From the NCBI RefSeq assembly GCF_003435375.1, contig NZ_QWGL01000026.1:1-44189 (forward strand): DNA of 44,189 bases. The letters are read 5' to 3'. Both the position numbers and the translations under genes were made by a program. The DNA comes from Clostridium sp. AM34-11AC. GTDB taxonomy: Bacteria; Bacillota; Clostridia; Lachnospirales; Lachnospiraceae. This document shows positions 32,855-41,690 of the stretch, in pieces; within the stretch, counting starts at the first letter, position 1; each line of letters opens with the position of its first letter. Below the pieces are notes generated by a model. That model worked only from the letters and a program-made list of their open reading frames with translations. It had not been told where the DNA came from and made no database searches.

Positions 32855-33853
32855 ATGAAAAAATTTGGAAAGAAGATTGCGGGATTTCTGCTGGCGGCGG
32901 TTCTGGCAGTGACTGCGGCGTTTCCGGCTTTTGCAGCCAGCAAGACAGCGGTCGGAAAGATATACCTGACCATCGACAGCACTGTGGGACTTAAAAATGA
33001 CTCTGAGGACGTCACAGTGACGCCCTACGGGGATAATACAGATCTTTACTATGTAGATAACATTTATATCGAAAATAACGACGGAAACGGCTATACGGAG
33101 TCCAATCCACCGAAGATCACGGTGACGCTGGAGGTAGCGGACGAGGATAATTATTATTTCTCCGGGACAGCCTCAAAGGACTTCCGCCTGACACTGTCCG
33201 ATTCCGCAAAAAACGGATACGGAAAAGCGGAGTACGTGAAGGCGGTAAAGAAAAATGACAGAAGTACCGTCGAGCTGACGTTCCGCCTGACATTCGATAA
33301 GAAAACCACCGCATCCACCACAAGTACCGTCAAGGCGCCCACAGGTGTGGCCTGGTCTCCGAACGCCTACGGAACGGGAACATGGTCAGCGGTCAGCGGG
33401 GCGAAATATTACCAGCTCCGCCTCTTAAAGGACGGCAGTCTCACGGGGGACGAGTTTACGATCTACGGAACGAAGTACGATTTTTCGAGACTGATGGGAA
33501 CCTCTGGATCCTACAGCTTTGAGGTCCGCTCCGTGAAGTCCACAAACAACACGAAGAGCGCCTGGGTCCGCTCAGGGGAGATCGGATCCTACGCCGCAGG
33601 CTCCTGGAAGCAGAGCGCTGACGGCAGATGGTGGTGGGACTACGGTGATGGCACATGGGCGGCGGCAGAGTGGCTCTACATCAGCGGAAAGTGGTACTAT
33701 TTCCGGGAGGACGGATATATGGCCACAGGATGGATCACCCTGTACAACAAGTCCTACTATCTGGATCCGGTGAGCGGGGCCATGTATAAGAGCGGGAGGA
33801 CGCCGGACGGGCTCTATGTGAATGAGAGCGGCGTGTATGTGCCGGGGATGTAA
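32855..33853 (+). CDS. Secreted protein, Ig/Fn3-like with C-terminal wall-binding repeats
   Basis: A 332-residue exported protein. Signal peptide about residues 1-28 (KKFGKK, alanine-rich core, cut at AFA-ASK). The N-terminal beta domain (about 30-150) is followed by a threonine/serine linker (TTASTTSTVKAPTG), an Fn3-like domain (about 160-250, with WSAVSGAKYYQLRLLKDG) and three wall-binding repeats at the C-terminus (GRWWWDYGDGTWAAAEW, GKWYYFREDGYMATGW, KSYYLDPVSGAMYKSG). The start at 32855 follows AAGGAGA by 6 nt. It lies 135 nt after the exporter partner and may be part of the same transcript. Confidence 0.87.
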   Translation: MKKFGKKIAGFLLAAVLAVTAAFPAFAASKTAVGKIYLTIDSTVGLKNDSEDVTVTPYGDNTDLYYVDNIYIENNDGNGYTESNPPKITVTLEVADEDNYYFSGTASKDFRLTLSDSAKNGYGKAEYVKAVKKNDRSTVELTFRLTFDKKTTASTTSTVKAPTGVAWSPNAYGTGTWSAVSGAKYYQLRLLKDGSLTGDEFTIYGTKYDFSRLMGTSGSYSFEVRSVKSTNNTKSAWVRSGEIGSYAAGSWKQSADGRWWWDYGDGTWAAAEWLYISGKWYYFREDGYMATGWITLYNKSYYLDPVSGAMYKSGRTPDGLYVNESGVYVPGM

Positions 33854-33955
33854 GACCAAAATCGGGATGATCCGTTCAGGGCATATAAAAGCTGAAGGTA
33901 CTGATATGAAATTGTCATCAGGAGATAACAGAGGTCGAAAATCCGGTCTCAGCGG

Positions 33956-35254
33956 TCAAACCTGCGGATTTAACATCACAGACGCGTAGAATATTCCGTC
34001 TTTCCACCTAAATCTCGCGTCCCCGCTGTACCGCTCTGCGATCATGCGGATAGACTCCGTTCCAATGCCGTAGCCGGAGTGCTTTGTGGAAAGCAGCTTA
34101 TCTCCGGACCAGTTCGGACTTCCGGAGCTGGTGTTGTCGGCGGTGATGGAGAGCATGGAGGAGCCGGTCTGGACTACATGGAGTCGGATGAAAGACTGGA
34201 TCTCCGCATCGGTATCCGCGCAGGCGTCCACTGCGTTTTCCAGTAAATTTCCGACTAGAACACAGAATTCCGTTTCCGGGATCACCGGCGGGTCAGCCAT
34301 CTGGATGGTGACCTGCATGGAGATCCCGTTTTTTTCTGCCTTTTCCGCGTAGAAGGAGAGGATCGCGTTGACTGCGTAGTTTTTGCAGTAGGTGCGGACC
34401 TCCTGAATCGGGAACATGTTTTCGTAATCGTTCAGATAATTTTTCAGGGAGGCGAGATCCCCGCGGTCGGCGCAGTCCCTGATGACGGCCAGATGCTGGC
34501 GGAAATCGTGCCTTGCCCGGCGGTTGTCCTGGATCCTGGCGGTGAGAAGGCTGTATTGGTCTGACTGGATCTCCAGGAGCTTTTCCATGGTCTCCGATTT
34601 TGCCGCGGCTTCTGCCTGGTCCTTAAAGAAGCGCAGGAGCATGATCAGCGTGTGGCTGATGAGGAACATGCAGACGAGCAGCAGGACTCTGGCGAAAAGG
34701 TCTGCCTGATCAAAATTCCCATCCCGGATATTGCCGGTGAGAAGGAAGATGATCATCGTGGCGGAAAATGGAAGAAGCCATGCGGTTTTCCAGATTGCAG
34801 GCGCCTGGATCGCGGAGAGACTGTCGATGATCTCTGTGAGCCGCTTTATCATAAACCGGGTGGTGAGGAGCACCAGGAGTAACGTAGTGACGCCGGACTG
34901 CCAGGTGTAGAATCCGCAGTGCAGAAACTGTCTGCAGATAAAAAAGGAGGAGGCGCGGATAACCATGAGGTAGTCAAGGACAAAGGTGTACTGGAATGTG
35001 ACGATTCCGATGTTTGCCTGAACCAGATGGTAGAGAAAAAATCCCAGAATGGGAATCGCAAGATACTGTACAGATACGGCTGGAAACCCCGCATGGACCA
35101 GTATCGCGAAGACTGCCAGATATATGATCTCCGCAAGGGCAGAGAGCAGGATCGTTATTTTTCCCGGATAACGCAGATTCGTGTGAAACGGAAGATACGC
35201 GAACATGTGGAACGGATAAGTGCTGAAAAATTCATTAATAAGCAGTTCCGCCAT
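33956..35254 (-). CDS. GHKL sensor histidine kinase (AgrC-type)
   Basis: A 432-residue kinase with about six N-terminal membrane helices (residues about 15-200), a dimerisation helix holding the phospho-acceptor H249 in RRARHDFRQHLAVI, and a GHKL ATPase domain (N box LVGNLLENAVDAC, G box SGYGIGTESIRMIAERY). This is the quorum-sensing/peptide-sensing type that partners LytTR regulators. The start at 35254 has GGGGAGG 5 nt upstream; the longer frame to 35308 does not. It overlaps the end of the regulator gene by 20 nt, so the pair is coupled. No AgrD-like peptide or AgrB gene is nearby. Confidence 0.93.
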   Translation of the reverse strand: MAELLINEFFSTYPFHMFAYLPFHTNLRYPGKITILLSALAEIIYLAVFAILVHAGFPAVSVQYLAIPILGFFLYHLVQANIGIVTFQYTFVLDYLMVIRASSFFICRQFLHCGFYTWQSGVTTLLLVLLTTRFMIKRLTEIIDSLSAIQAPAIWKTAWLLPFSATMIIFLLTGNIRDGNFDQADLFARVLLLVCMFLISHTLIMLLRFFKDQAEAAAKSETMEKLLEIQSDQYSLLTARIQDNRRARHDFRQHLAVIRDCADRGDLASLKNYLNDYENMFPIQEVRTYCKNYAVNAILSFYAEKAEKNGISMQVTIQMADPPVIPETEFCVLVGNLLENAVDACADTDAEIQSFIRLHVVQTGSSMLSITADNTSSGSPNWSGDKLLSTKHSGYGIGTESIRMIAERYSGDARFRWKDGIFYASVMLNPQV

Positions 35255-35981
35255 ACTGACCTCCCCGGACTTTCGAATAGGAATACTCAAGAAATTGCTC
35301 CCGCACATTCCGGTATTTCAGACGGCTGATAGGGATCTGGATCCCGCTTTTTAAGAGAAAACGGTCTTCTAAAAGCTTATCCACGTCCTCAAAGTTTACG
35401 AGGATCCCCTTGATGCAGTCGCAGAACCACGGATACTGGAGCAGAAGGGCGGAGAAATCCTTCTGGCTCATGGAGACTTCCATATCCTGCCCGTTCTTAA
35501 GGTGTATGAGAACCTGCCGTCTGACATACTCGGTGTAGGAGATATCGTGGACCGGGAGAACTGTCTTTCCAAAATGTGTTGCAACCTCCACCGCCCTGGT
35601 GCGTTCAGCATCCTGGAGCCCGCACCGGTCGAGGGCAGCGAACACACCGTTCTTTTCAATAGGTTTCAGGAGATAGAAGGATGCGCTCACGTCGTAGCTC
35701 TCCACGGCAAATTCAGGGGAGGTGGTGATAAAGATGATCCTGCAGCCATGATCCGCCCGCCGGATCCGCTTCGCCGTCTCCATCCCGGTGATGCCATCCA
35801 TGTAGATATCAAGGAAGATGAGATCATACTTTCCGGCCGTAAACGCGCCCAAAAACTCTTCCCCGCTGGAAAAACGGTCCATTGCCCCCCACTGAAGCCT
35901 ATGCTGTTCCGCATATGTATCAATAAATCCGACAAGCCGGTCAGAATCCGTCTTTCGGTCATCGACGATCGCTATGTTCAT
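35235..35981 (-). CDS. LytTR-family response regulator
   Basis: A 248-residue regulator: receiver domain at residues 1-120 with acidic pocket D7, D8, phospho-acceptor D58 (YDLIFLDIYMDG) and K106 in the LLKP loop, and a LytTR DNA-binding domain from about residue 145 to 240 (TEYVRRQVLIHLKNG, FVNFEDVD-like region, SGIQIPISRLKYRNV). First gene of the minus-strand pair; AAAGGAG precedes ATG by about 9 nt. LytTR regulators often control wall, bacteriocin or quorum genes; the divergent neighbourhood offers no clear target. Confidence 0.94.
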   Translation of the reverse strand: MNIAIVDDRKTDSDRLVGFIDTYAEQHRLQWGAMDRFSSGEEFLGAFTAGKYDLIFLDIYMDGITGMETAKRIRRADHGCRIIFITTSPEFAVESYDVSASFYLLKPIEKNGVFAALDRCGLQDAERTRAVEVATHFGKTVLPVHDISYTEYVRRQVLIHLKNGQDMEVSMSQKDFSALLLQYPWFCDCIKGILVNFEDVDKLLEDRFLLKSGIQIPISRLKYRNVREQFLEYSYSKVRGGQYGGTAY

Positions 35982-36007
35982 GTTCGGTCGCTCCTTTGAT
36001 GTTAAAC

Positions 36008-36026
36008 TGTTAAAGCTATTTTAACA
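36008..36026. promoter_or_regulatory. Palindrome upstream of response regulator
   Basis: TGTTAAA and TTTAACA with a 5-nt spacer, preceded by another GTTAAAC. It lies about 30 nt upstream of the response regulator start (minus strand) and could be its operator or part of its promoter. Confidence 0.4.
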
Positions 36027-36198
36027 TGTTTTTGGGGAAATGTGTGGAAGAATGAAACTTTTCTTCCATTTTCCGCCAAATAATGATATGATGGATACCG
36101 GCAGCATAAAGCGCAAAGGAAAAATGCCGCTGTTTTGGCATTTTATGGCGGCGGAAAAGACAGAAAATTGGATGCTGCATAGAAAGGTGAGCACGACA

Positions 36199-37203
36199 AT
36201 GAATTTTATTGTACCAGCCGGTTATACTCCGGATATTGACTTAAAAGAGACCCAGATCGCCATCAAGGTCGTGAAGGATTTCTTCCAGAAGGAACTTACA
36301 AAACAGTTAAATCTGACCCGAGTTTCCGCTCCGTTATTTGTAACGCCGGAATCCGGATTAAATGATAACTTGAACGGTGTGGAGCGCCCGGTTGCCTTCG
36401 ATATTAAGGAAGGCGGAAGAAAGGCAGAGATTGTCCACTCCCTGGCAAAATGGAAACGTTACGCGTTGAAACAGTACGGCTTCCAGCCGGGTGAAGGTTT
36501 ATACACCGATATGAACGCCATCCGCCGCGATGAGGACACCGATAACATCCACTCCATCTATGTGGACCAGTGGGACTGGGAAAAGGTGATCACGAAGGAG
36601 GAGAGAACCCGCGGGACACTGGAAGAGACTGTCCGTGCCGTATATAAGGCATTAAAGATCACAGAGGACTATATGGCATACGAGTACGACTATATCGGCC
36701 GTGTTCTCCCGGAGCACATCGAGTTTATCACATCCCAGGAGCTTGAGGACCTCTACCCGGATCTCACCCCGAAGCAGAGAGAGTATGAGATCGTGAAGCT
36801 TCACGGCGCTGTGTTTATCGAGCAGATCGGCGGAAAGTTAAAATCCGGAGAGCCGCACGATGGACGTGCTCCGGACTATGATGACTGGAAATTAAACGGC
36901 GATATTATCGTCTACTATCCGGTTCTCGACATTGCCCTTGAGTTAAGCTCCATGGGTATCCGTGTGGACGAGATCTCCCTGCACGAGCAGTTAAAGGCGG
37001 CAGGCTGTGAGGAGCGCGAGAAGCTTGCATTCCAGAAGGCATTGTTAAACGGAGAGCTTCCATACACCATCGGCGGAGGTATCGGACAGTCCCGTATCTG
37101 TATGTTCTTCTTAAGAAAAGCCCATATCGGTGAGATCCAGTCTTCCTTGTGGCCGGATGAGGTCCGCGAGGAGGCGAATAAGGCGGGAATTCCGCTGCTG
37201 TAA
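36199..37203 (+). CDS. asnA: Aspartate--ammonia ligase
   Basis: AsnA makes asparagine from aspartate, ammonia and ATP in the cytoplasm. The 334-residue protein belongs to the class II tRNA-synthetase-like fold. Typical segments are [48 protein letters not shown] and the C-terminal [14 protein letters not shown]. Length equals the family (about 330). The start at 36199 follows AAAGGTGA by 10 nt; the longer frame from 36040 has no support. It has its own region, with hairpin 37283-37328 after it. Confidence 0.96.
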   Translation: MNFIVPAGYTPDIDLKETQIAIKVVKDFFQKELTKQLNLTRVSAPLFVTPESGLNDNLNGVERPVAFDIKEGGRKAEIVHSLAKWKRYALKQYGFQPGEGLYTDMNAIRRDEDTDNIHSIYVDQWDWEKVITKEERTRGTLEETVRAVYKALKITEDYMAYEYDYIGRVLPEHIEFITSQELEDLYPDLTPKQREYEIVKLHGAVFIEQIGGKLKSGEPHDGRAPDYDDWKLNGDIIVYYPVLDIALELSSMGIRVDEISLHEQLKAAGCEEREKLAFQKALLNGELPYTIGGGIGQSRICMFFLRKAHIGEIQSSLWPDEVREEANKAGIPLL

Positions 37204-37282
37204 GCAGCAGGCGGATGCGGATCTGCACAGACTTATTATGAGAACGACCCGGCGGCGCAAGCCTGACCGGTATTAAATATTC

Positions 37283-37328
37283 AGGAAAACAGTTACGGTC
37301 CACAAAGATGTGTGCGGTAACTTTTCCT
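37283..37328 (+). repeat. Hairpin between asnA and aminopeptidase P gene
   Basis: AGGAAAACAGTTAC pairs with GTAACTTTTCCT (2-nt difference in the stem). It may act as an asnA terminator or mRNA structure; the T-rich side is part of the stem. The AGTTAC/GTAACT ends recall the repeat family elsewhere in the window. Confidence 0.5.
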
Positions 37329-37346
37329 GCTTATGGAGGTAAAAAA

Positions 37347-39158
37347 ATGGCAAATGAACGTTTGAGGGAACTCAGGACCCTGATGAAAGTGAGAAATGTG
37401 GACGCGTACTATGTTCCGTCTTCTGATTTCCACGATTCTGAGTATGTGGAGGATTATTTCAAATGCCGCGCATTCCTGTCCGGCTTCACAGGTTCCGCGG
37501 GGACCATGGTGATCACCCAGGCTTTTTCCGGCATGTGGACAGACGGAAGATATTTTGTCCAGGCGAAGAAAGAGCTGGAAGGCCAGGACACACGTCTGAT
37601 GGCGATGGGCGAGGAGGGCGTCCCGACCATTGAGGAATACCTGATGGACCATATGCCGGAAGGCGGCGTTTTAGGCTTTGACGGCCGCGTGGTAAATGCT
37701 GCCCAGGGAAGAAAATTTGAGACCATGATGGCAGAGAAACATGCCACACTTTCCGTCGGCGATGACCTTGCGGGTGAGGTCTGGGAAGAACGCCCGATCC
37801 TTCCGGCACCGGAGGTGTGGGTCCTCGACGTGAAGTACGCAGGCGAGACCGTTGCGGAGAAGCTTGCCCGCCTCAGAACCGCGATGAAGAAGGAACACGC
37901 GACCGTGCACATCCTGTCAAGCCTTGACGATGTGGCATGGCTCTTTAATATCCGCAAAAATTCCGACGACGGAAATGTACTGGCACCGGCATTCACCCTG
38001 ATCACAGAGGATGAGGCGAGACTTTTTATTAACAGCCGCAAATTCTCCCCGGAGCTCCGCGCTTATTTTGAGGAGAATCATGTCGCCATCGAAAAATACG
38101 ACGCGATCTACGACGCGGTGGCAGGGATCAGAAACGAGACGGTCCTCTTAGAGCCGGGTAAGGTAAACTTTGCCCTCTATAAGAAAATCGATGCCTCCAA
38201 CCGCATTGTGGAGGCTATGAACCCGACTTCCCGGATGAAGGCAGTGAAGAACCCGGTGGAGATGGAAAACCTTCGCAAAGCTCATTTAAAGGACGGCGTG
38301 GCGTTGACGAAATTCCTGTACTGGATGAAGAAGAACGCGGGAAAAGTGGAACTCACAGAGACAGAAGCCGCAGAGCGCCTGGAGGATTACCGCAAGGCCC
38401 AGGAAGGTTACCTCGGACCGAGCTTCACGACGATCTCCGCATTCGGCTCCAACGCGGCGATGTGCCACTACCATGCGACAAAGGAGCAGGAGAGCCCGGT
38501 GGGAACAGATGGCTTCTATCTGGTAGACTCTGGCGGACAGTACTATGAGGGAACCACGGACGTCACAAGAACCATCGCGGTCGGTCATGTGACAGACGAG
38601 ATGAAGGAACACTTTACACTTGTCATGATGGGAATGCTCCGCCTGATGAACGCGAAATTTTTATACGGCTGCCGGGGTCTCAATGTGGATTACCTTGCGA
38701 GAGGACCGCTCTGGGAGCGGGGGTTCGACTTCAACCACGGTACCGGACATGGCGTTGGCTTCTTATCCGCTGTCCATGAGCGACCGAACGGCATCCGCTG
38801 GCGCATCGTTCCGGAGCGTCAGGATTCCTGCGTTTTGGAGGAGGGCATGCTGACATCCGACGAGCCGGGTCTTTACATCGAAGGCAGCCACGGAATCCGT
38901 ACTGAGAACCTGTCCCTCTGCAGAAAGGCGGAGAAGAATGAGTACGGTCAGTTCATGTGCTTCGAGAACATGACATTCGCGCCCATCGATCTCGATGCGG
39001 TGGATATTTCCGTGATGGAGCCGTCTGATGTGAGAATGCTGAACGCGTACCATAAAGAAGTCTGCGAGAAGCTTTCCCCGTATATGACTGAGGAAGAGAA
39101 CGAGTGGTTAAAAGAAGCGACAAGACCGATTGGAGAGGATTACACATGGCGGATTTAG
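37347..39158 (+). CDS. Xaa-Pro aminopeptidase (M24B, aminopeptidase P family)
   Basis: A 603-residue metallopeptidase that removes an N-terminal residue before proline. It is the long three-domain form: two creatinase-like N-terminal domains (residues about 1-320) and the pita-bread catalytic domain. Metal ligands are D394 and D405 (VDSGGQYYEGTTDVT), H468 (GTGHGVG), E506 (TSDEPG) and E540 (FENMTF). No signal peptide; cytoplasmic. The start at 37347 follows TGGAGG by 7 nt. It overlaps the following dehydrogenase gene by 13 nt. Confidence 0.94.
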   Translation: MANERLRELRTLMKVRNVDAYYVPSSDFHDSEYVEDYFKCRAFLSGFTGSAGTMVITQAFSGMWTDGRYFVQAKKELEGQDTRLMAMGEEGVPTIEEYLMDHMPEGGVLGFDGRVVNAAQGRKFETMMAEKHATLSVGDDLAGEVWEERPILPAPEVWVLDVKYAGETVAEKLARLRTAMKKEHATVHILSSLDDVAWLFNIRKNSDDGNVLAPAFTLITEDEARLFINSRKFSPELRAYFEENHVAIEKYDAIYDAVAGIRNETVLLEPGKVNFALYKKIDASNRIVEAMNPTSRMKAVKNPVEMENLRKAHLKDGVALTKFLYWMKKNAGKVELTETEAAERLEDYRKAQEGYLGPSFTTISAFGSNAAMCHYHATKEQESPVGTDGFYLVDSGGQYYEGTTDVTRTIAVGHVTDEMKEHFTLVMMGMLRLMNAKFLYGCRGLNVDYLARGPLWERGFDFNHGTGHGVGFLSAVHERPNGIRWRIVPERQDSCVLEEGMLTSDEPGLYIEGSHGIRTENLSLCRKAEKNEYGQFMCFENMTFAPIDLDAVDISVMEPSDVRMLNAYHKEVCEKLSPYMTEEENEWLKEATRPIGEDYTWRI

Positions 39159-40129
39159 AGAAAAACATTCTGGTGGTGATCCCGGTAAACGAGGCTCATA
39201 AAAAGTTCCTTGAAGAAAAAGCTGCCTCAGGTGACAAGAACTGCTGCATCCGATATGTGAGCGGCGAGGAAGTCACAAAGGAGGACGCGGAACGGGCAAA
39301 TGTTATCATCGGAAACGTAGATCCATCCCTGCTCTCCGGCACGAAGAACCTGGAGCTGCTCCAGTTAAATTCTGCTGGGGCAGATCTCTATATCAAGGCC
39401 GGTGTGATGCCGGAGGGAGCAGTGCTCGCAAACGCCACAGGTGCTTACGGACTCGCGGTCTCCGAGCATATGCTGGGTCTTACGTTCGACCTGATCAGAC
39501 GTTTAAACCAGTATCATGCCAATCAGGCAGAGCATGTATGGAAAGCCATGGGAAATATCATTTCCGTGGAAGGTTCCACGATCCTTGTCCTGGGTCTGGG
39601 CGATATCGGCGGGGATTACGCGAGAAAGGTCCACGCGCTGGGCGCCCATGTGATCGGTGTCCGCCGTACGAACCGGAATAAGCCGGATTACCTGGATGAG
39701 CAGCACACGATGGATGATCTGGATACGCTCTTAGGCAGGGCAGATATTGTTGCCATGGTCCTTCCGGGCGGAAGCACTACGAACCACATCATGGATGAGA
39801 GAAGACTCCGCCTGATGAAAAAGGGCGCATACCTCATCAATGTGGGTCGCGGAAACGCCATCGATCCGGATGGACTTTATAAAGTTTTAAAAGATGGACA
39901 TCTCGGCGGCTGTGGTCTCGATGTTACGGAGCCGGAACCGCTTCCGGCGGACAGCCCGTTGTGGGAGCTTGAGAACCTTGTGATCACGCCTCATGTGGCA
40001 GGTAATTTTTTCCTCCCGGAGACATTTGAGCGGATCATCCGGATCGCGGGAGAAAATCTCGCGGCCTGGGCGAACGGAACGCCGTACCGGAATGTGGTGG
40101 ATTTTACGACGGGATATAGAAAGCAATAG
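39146..40129 (+). CDS. D-2-hydroxyacid dehydrogenase, NAD-dependent
   Basis: A 327-residue NAD(P)-dependent dehydrogenase of the D-isomer family. It has a flavodoxin-like catalytic domain and a Rossmann domain with GLGDIGG (residues about 153-159). The catalytic triad is R235 (VGRG), E264 (DVTEPEPLP) and H283 (TPHVAG). It interconverts a 2-oxoacid and a D-2-hydroxyacid; the substrate is not shown. ATG at 39146 has GGAGAGG upstream and lies inside the end of the aminopeptidase gene, so both are translated together. Confidence 0.92.
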   Translation: MADLEKNILVVIPVNEAHKKFLEEKAASGDKNCCIRYVSGEEVTKEDAERANVIIGNVDPSLLSGTKNLELLQLNSAGADLYIKAGVMPEGAVLANATGAYGLAVSEHMLGLTFDLIRRLNQYHANQAEHVWKAMGNIISVEGSTILVLGLGDIGGDYARKVHALGAHVIGVRRTNRNKPDYLDEQHTMDDLDTLLGRADIVAMVLPGGSTTNHIMDERRLRLMKKGAYLINVGRGNAIDPDGLYKVLKDGHLGGCGLDVTEPEPLPADSPLWELENLVITPHVAGNFFLPETFERIIRIAGENLAAWANGTPYRNVVDFTTGYRKQ

Positions 40130-40145
40130 TCAGATAAAAAGTAAA

Positions 40146-40199
40146 GACAGCTGTTCTTTTGTGTGCTTATATGGCGGGTAAAGAGGACGGCTGTTTTTG
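40146..40199 (+). terminator. Terminator after dehydrogenase
   Basis: GACAGC / GCTGT ends with GTTCTTT / AAAGAGGAC inside, followed by TTTTTGC. Imperfect but long. Confidence 0.6.
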
Positions 40200-40277
40200 C
40201 TGTCATGCATTCGAAAGAGGCAGGAGGTAGAGGTCTCCTGTGAATATGAAAGTTAGAAAAACAGCAAAAACAGCAAC

Positions 40278-40312
40278 AAAAAATGCAGGACAGCCGTAAA
40301 AACTATCCTGCA
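40278..40312 (-). terminator. Terminator of PAP2 gene
   Basis: On the minus strand TGCAGGA pairs with TCCTGCA, followed by TTTTTTG, about 22 nt after the stop. Confidence 0.8.
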
Positions 40313-40333
40313 CAGGTTTGAAGTTATTATATT

Positions 40334-40981
40334 TTAGAAGCTCGTCTCGTATTTTTTCTTCTTTTCCGCCTCCGGTGCATAAGCAATCGGGTAGATGACG
40401 GATGCCATGAGGAGCGCGCCGACCACATCGATCACGGAGTGCTGCTTTAAGAACATTGTTGCCAGGCAGATCAGAACCATCAGAACGCCGGATGCCCCGA
40501 TGATCATCGGATGTTTCTTTAATTCTTCGCTGTGGCAGACCGCGATGTGGACACCGACGGAGTTGTATACATGGATGCTCGGGAAGACGTTGATGCACGG
40601 ATCAATGCTCCAGAGTCTCGATACCAGGTAGCAGAAAATATTTTTATCCGGATCGATCGCTGGACGGAAGTCCGTTCCGTTCGGGAACAGGGTGCAGACG
40701 AGAAGACTGATCGTCATTCCTGTGAAAAGGAAGGTGCAGAGCCTGTAATAGTCATCACGATTCCGAAAGAAGAAAAATGCGATGGTGGCTGCTACATATA
40801 AAAACCACATCAGATAAGGTACGATAAAGATCTCTTCGAAAGGAATCATATCATCGAGTGCCGTGTGCATGACGTGGTAAGGTTTGTTGATGTTTTCCTG
40901 AAGTCTTGCAAACCAGGGGATATAGATGAATGCATAGGACAGCATCCATACATGCCCATATTTTCTTATCAGCTTTTTCAA
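40334..40981 (-). CDS. PAP2-type membrane phosphatase
   Basis: A 215-residue membrane protein of the type 2 phosphatidic acid phosphatase superfamily, with about six helices. The conserved motifs are FPSIHVYNS (PSxH, the general acid histidine) and the final KQHSVIDVVGA (H-x3-D pair). It probably removes a phosphate from a lipid pyrophosphate or phosphatidate; the inositol-phosphorylceramide-synthase-like layout is also possible. I place the start at TTG 40981, with AAAGGAGG 8 nt upstream; the frame reaching 41050 has no comparable site. Monocistronic, minus strand. Confidence 0.85.
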   Translation of the reverse strand: MKKLIRKYGHVWMLSYAFIYIPWFARLQENINKPYHVMHTALDDMIPFEEIFIVPYLMWFLYVAATIAFFFFRNRDDYYRLCTFLFTGMTISLLVCTLFPNGTDFRPAIDPDKNIFCYLVSRLWSIDPCINVFPSIHVYNSVGVHIAVCHSEELKKHPMIIGASGVLMVLICLATMFLKQHSVIDVVGALLMASVIYPIAYAPEAEKKKKYETSF

Positions 40982-41165
40982 AAGGATGACCTCCTTTACT
41001 TTCGGAACAGGCATCATATTTATAGGCCTGCTCTGTAATACTTTTGTCATATTTCTCTTGCGTTGCCAAATTATAACACTTTAAAAGTGGGGTTTCAACC
41101 CCCATTGGTAAATTTTTATCGAAAAGTAAGGAACACTTTAGAAATGTAAGAGGGCGGTAAGACTT

Positions 41166-41194
41166 TTGACATTGTTTCGGCTTTATGGTATGTT
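41166..41194 (+). promoter_or_regulatory. Promoter of cdd-deoC-deoB
   Basis: TTGACA (41166-41171), 17-nt spacer, TATGTT (41189-41194), 48 nt before cdd. Confidence 0.75.
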
Positions 41195-41242
41195 AAAGGA
41201 AGAAAATATATTCGGATTTTCAAACCTGGAGGGAGGAAATTC

Positions 41243-41659
41243 ATGGAAAATAAAGAACTGGTAAGGGAAGCTCTGGAAGCAAGAAAACAGTCCTACTGCC
41301 CATATTCCAGCTTTGCGGTGGGAGCAGCGCTTCTATGCGGGGACGGAACGATTTTTCGCGGCTGCAATATCGAAAACGCGGCGTATCCGGCGACAAACTG
41401 TGCGGAGCGGACGGCGATGTTTAAGGCTGTCAGCGAGGGAAATATGGACTTTCGGGCGATCGCCATCGTGGGCGGTCCGAAGGGAAAAGAACCGAAAGAT
41501 TTCTGCGCACCCTGCGGCGTCTGCCGCCAGGTGATGGCAGAGTTTTGTGACCCGGAGACCTTTCGGATCGTCCTTATGAATGGAGACGGGGAGATCCGGG
41601 ATTACCTCCTGAAAGAGCTGCTACCGTTAGGCTTTACGGGGAAAGCACTGGAAAAATAG
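41243..41659 (+). CDS. cdd: Cytidine deaminase
   Basis: Cdd hydrolyses cytidine and deoxycytidine to uridine and deoxyuridine. The 138-residue protein has the zinc motif C-A-E (NCAERTAMF, glutamate the proton shuttle) and P-C-G-V-C (ligands of the same zinc), and the substrate region CPYSSFAVGAALLC and GCNIENAAYPA. GGAGG lies before ATG by about 7 nt. First gene of the three-gene salvage operon; 31 nt separate it from deoC. Confidence 0.96.
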   Translation: MENKELVREALEARKQSYCPYSSFAVGAALLCGDGTIFRGCNIENAAYPATNCAERTAMFKAVSEGNMDFRAIAIVGGPKGKEPKDFCAPCGVCRQVMAEFCDPETFRIVLMNGDGEIRDYLLKELLPLGFTGKALEK

Positions 41660-41690
41660 AAGGCACACTGGAAAGGATGTAAGAGAAAAT

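Noticed and set aside
32209..33015. Minus-strand frame of 268 codons
   Set aside because: Shadow of the helical secreted protein and the next signal peptide; composition is serine-rich and has no family pattern.
36027..36198. Possible riboswitch upstream of asnA
   Set aside because: No conserved riboswitch core, T-box sequence or terminator could be recognised in this leader.
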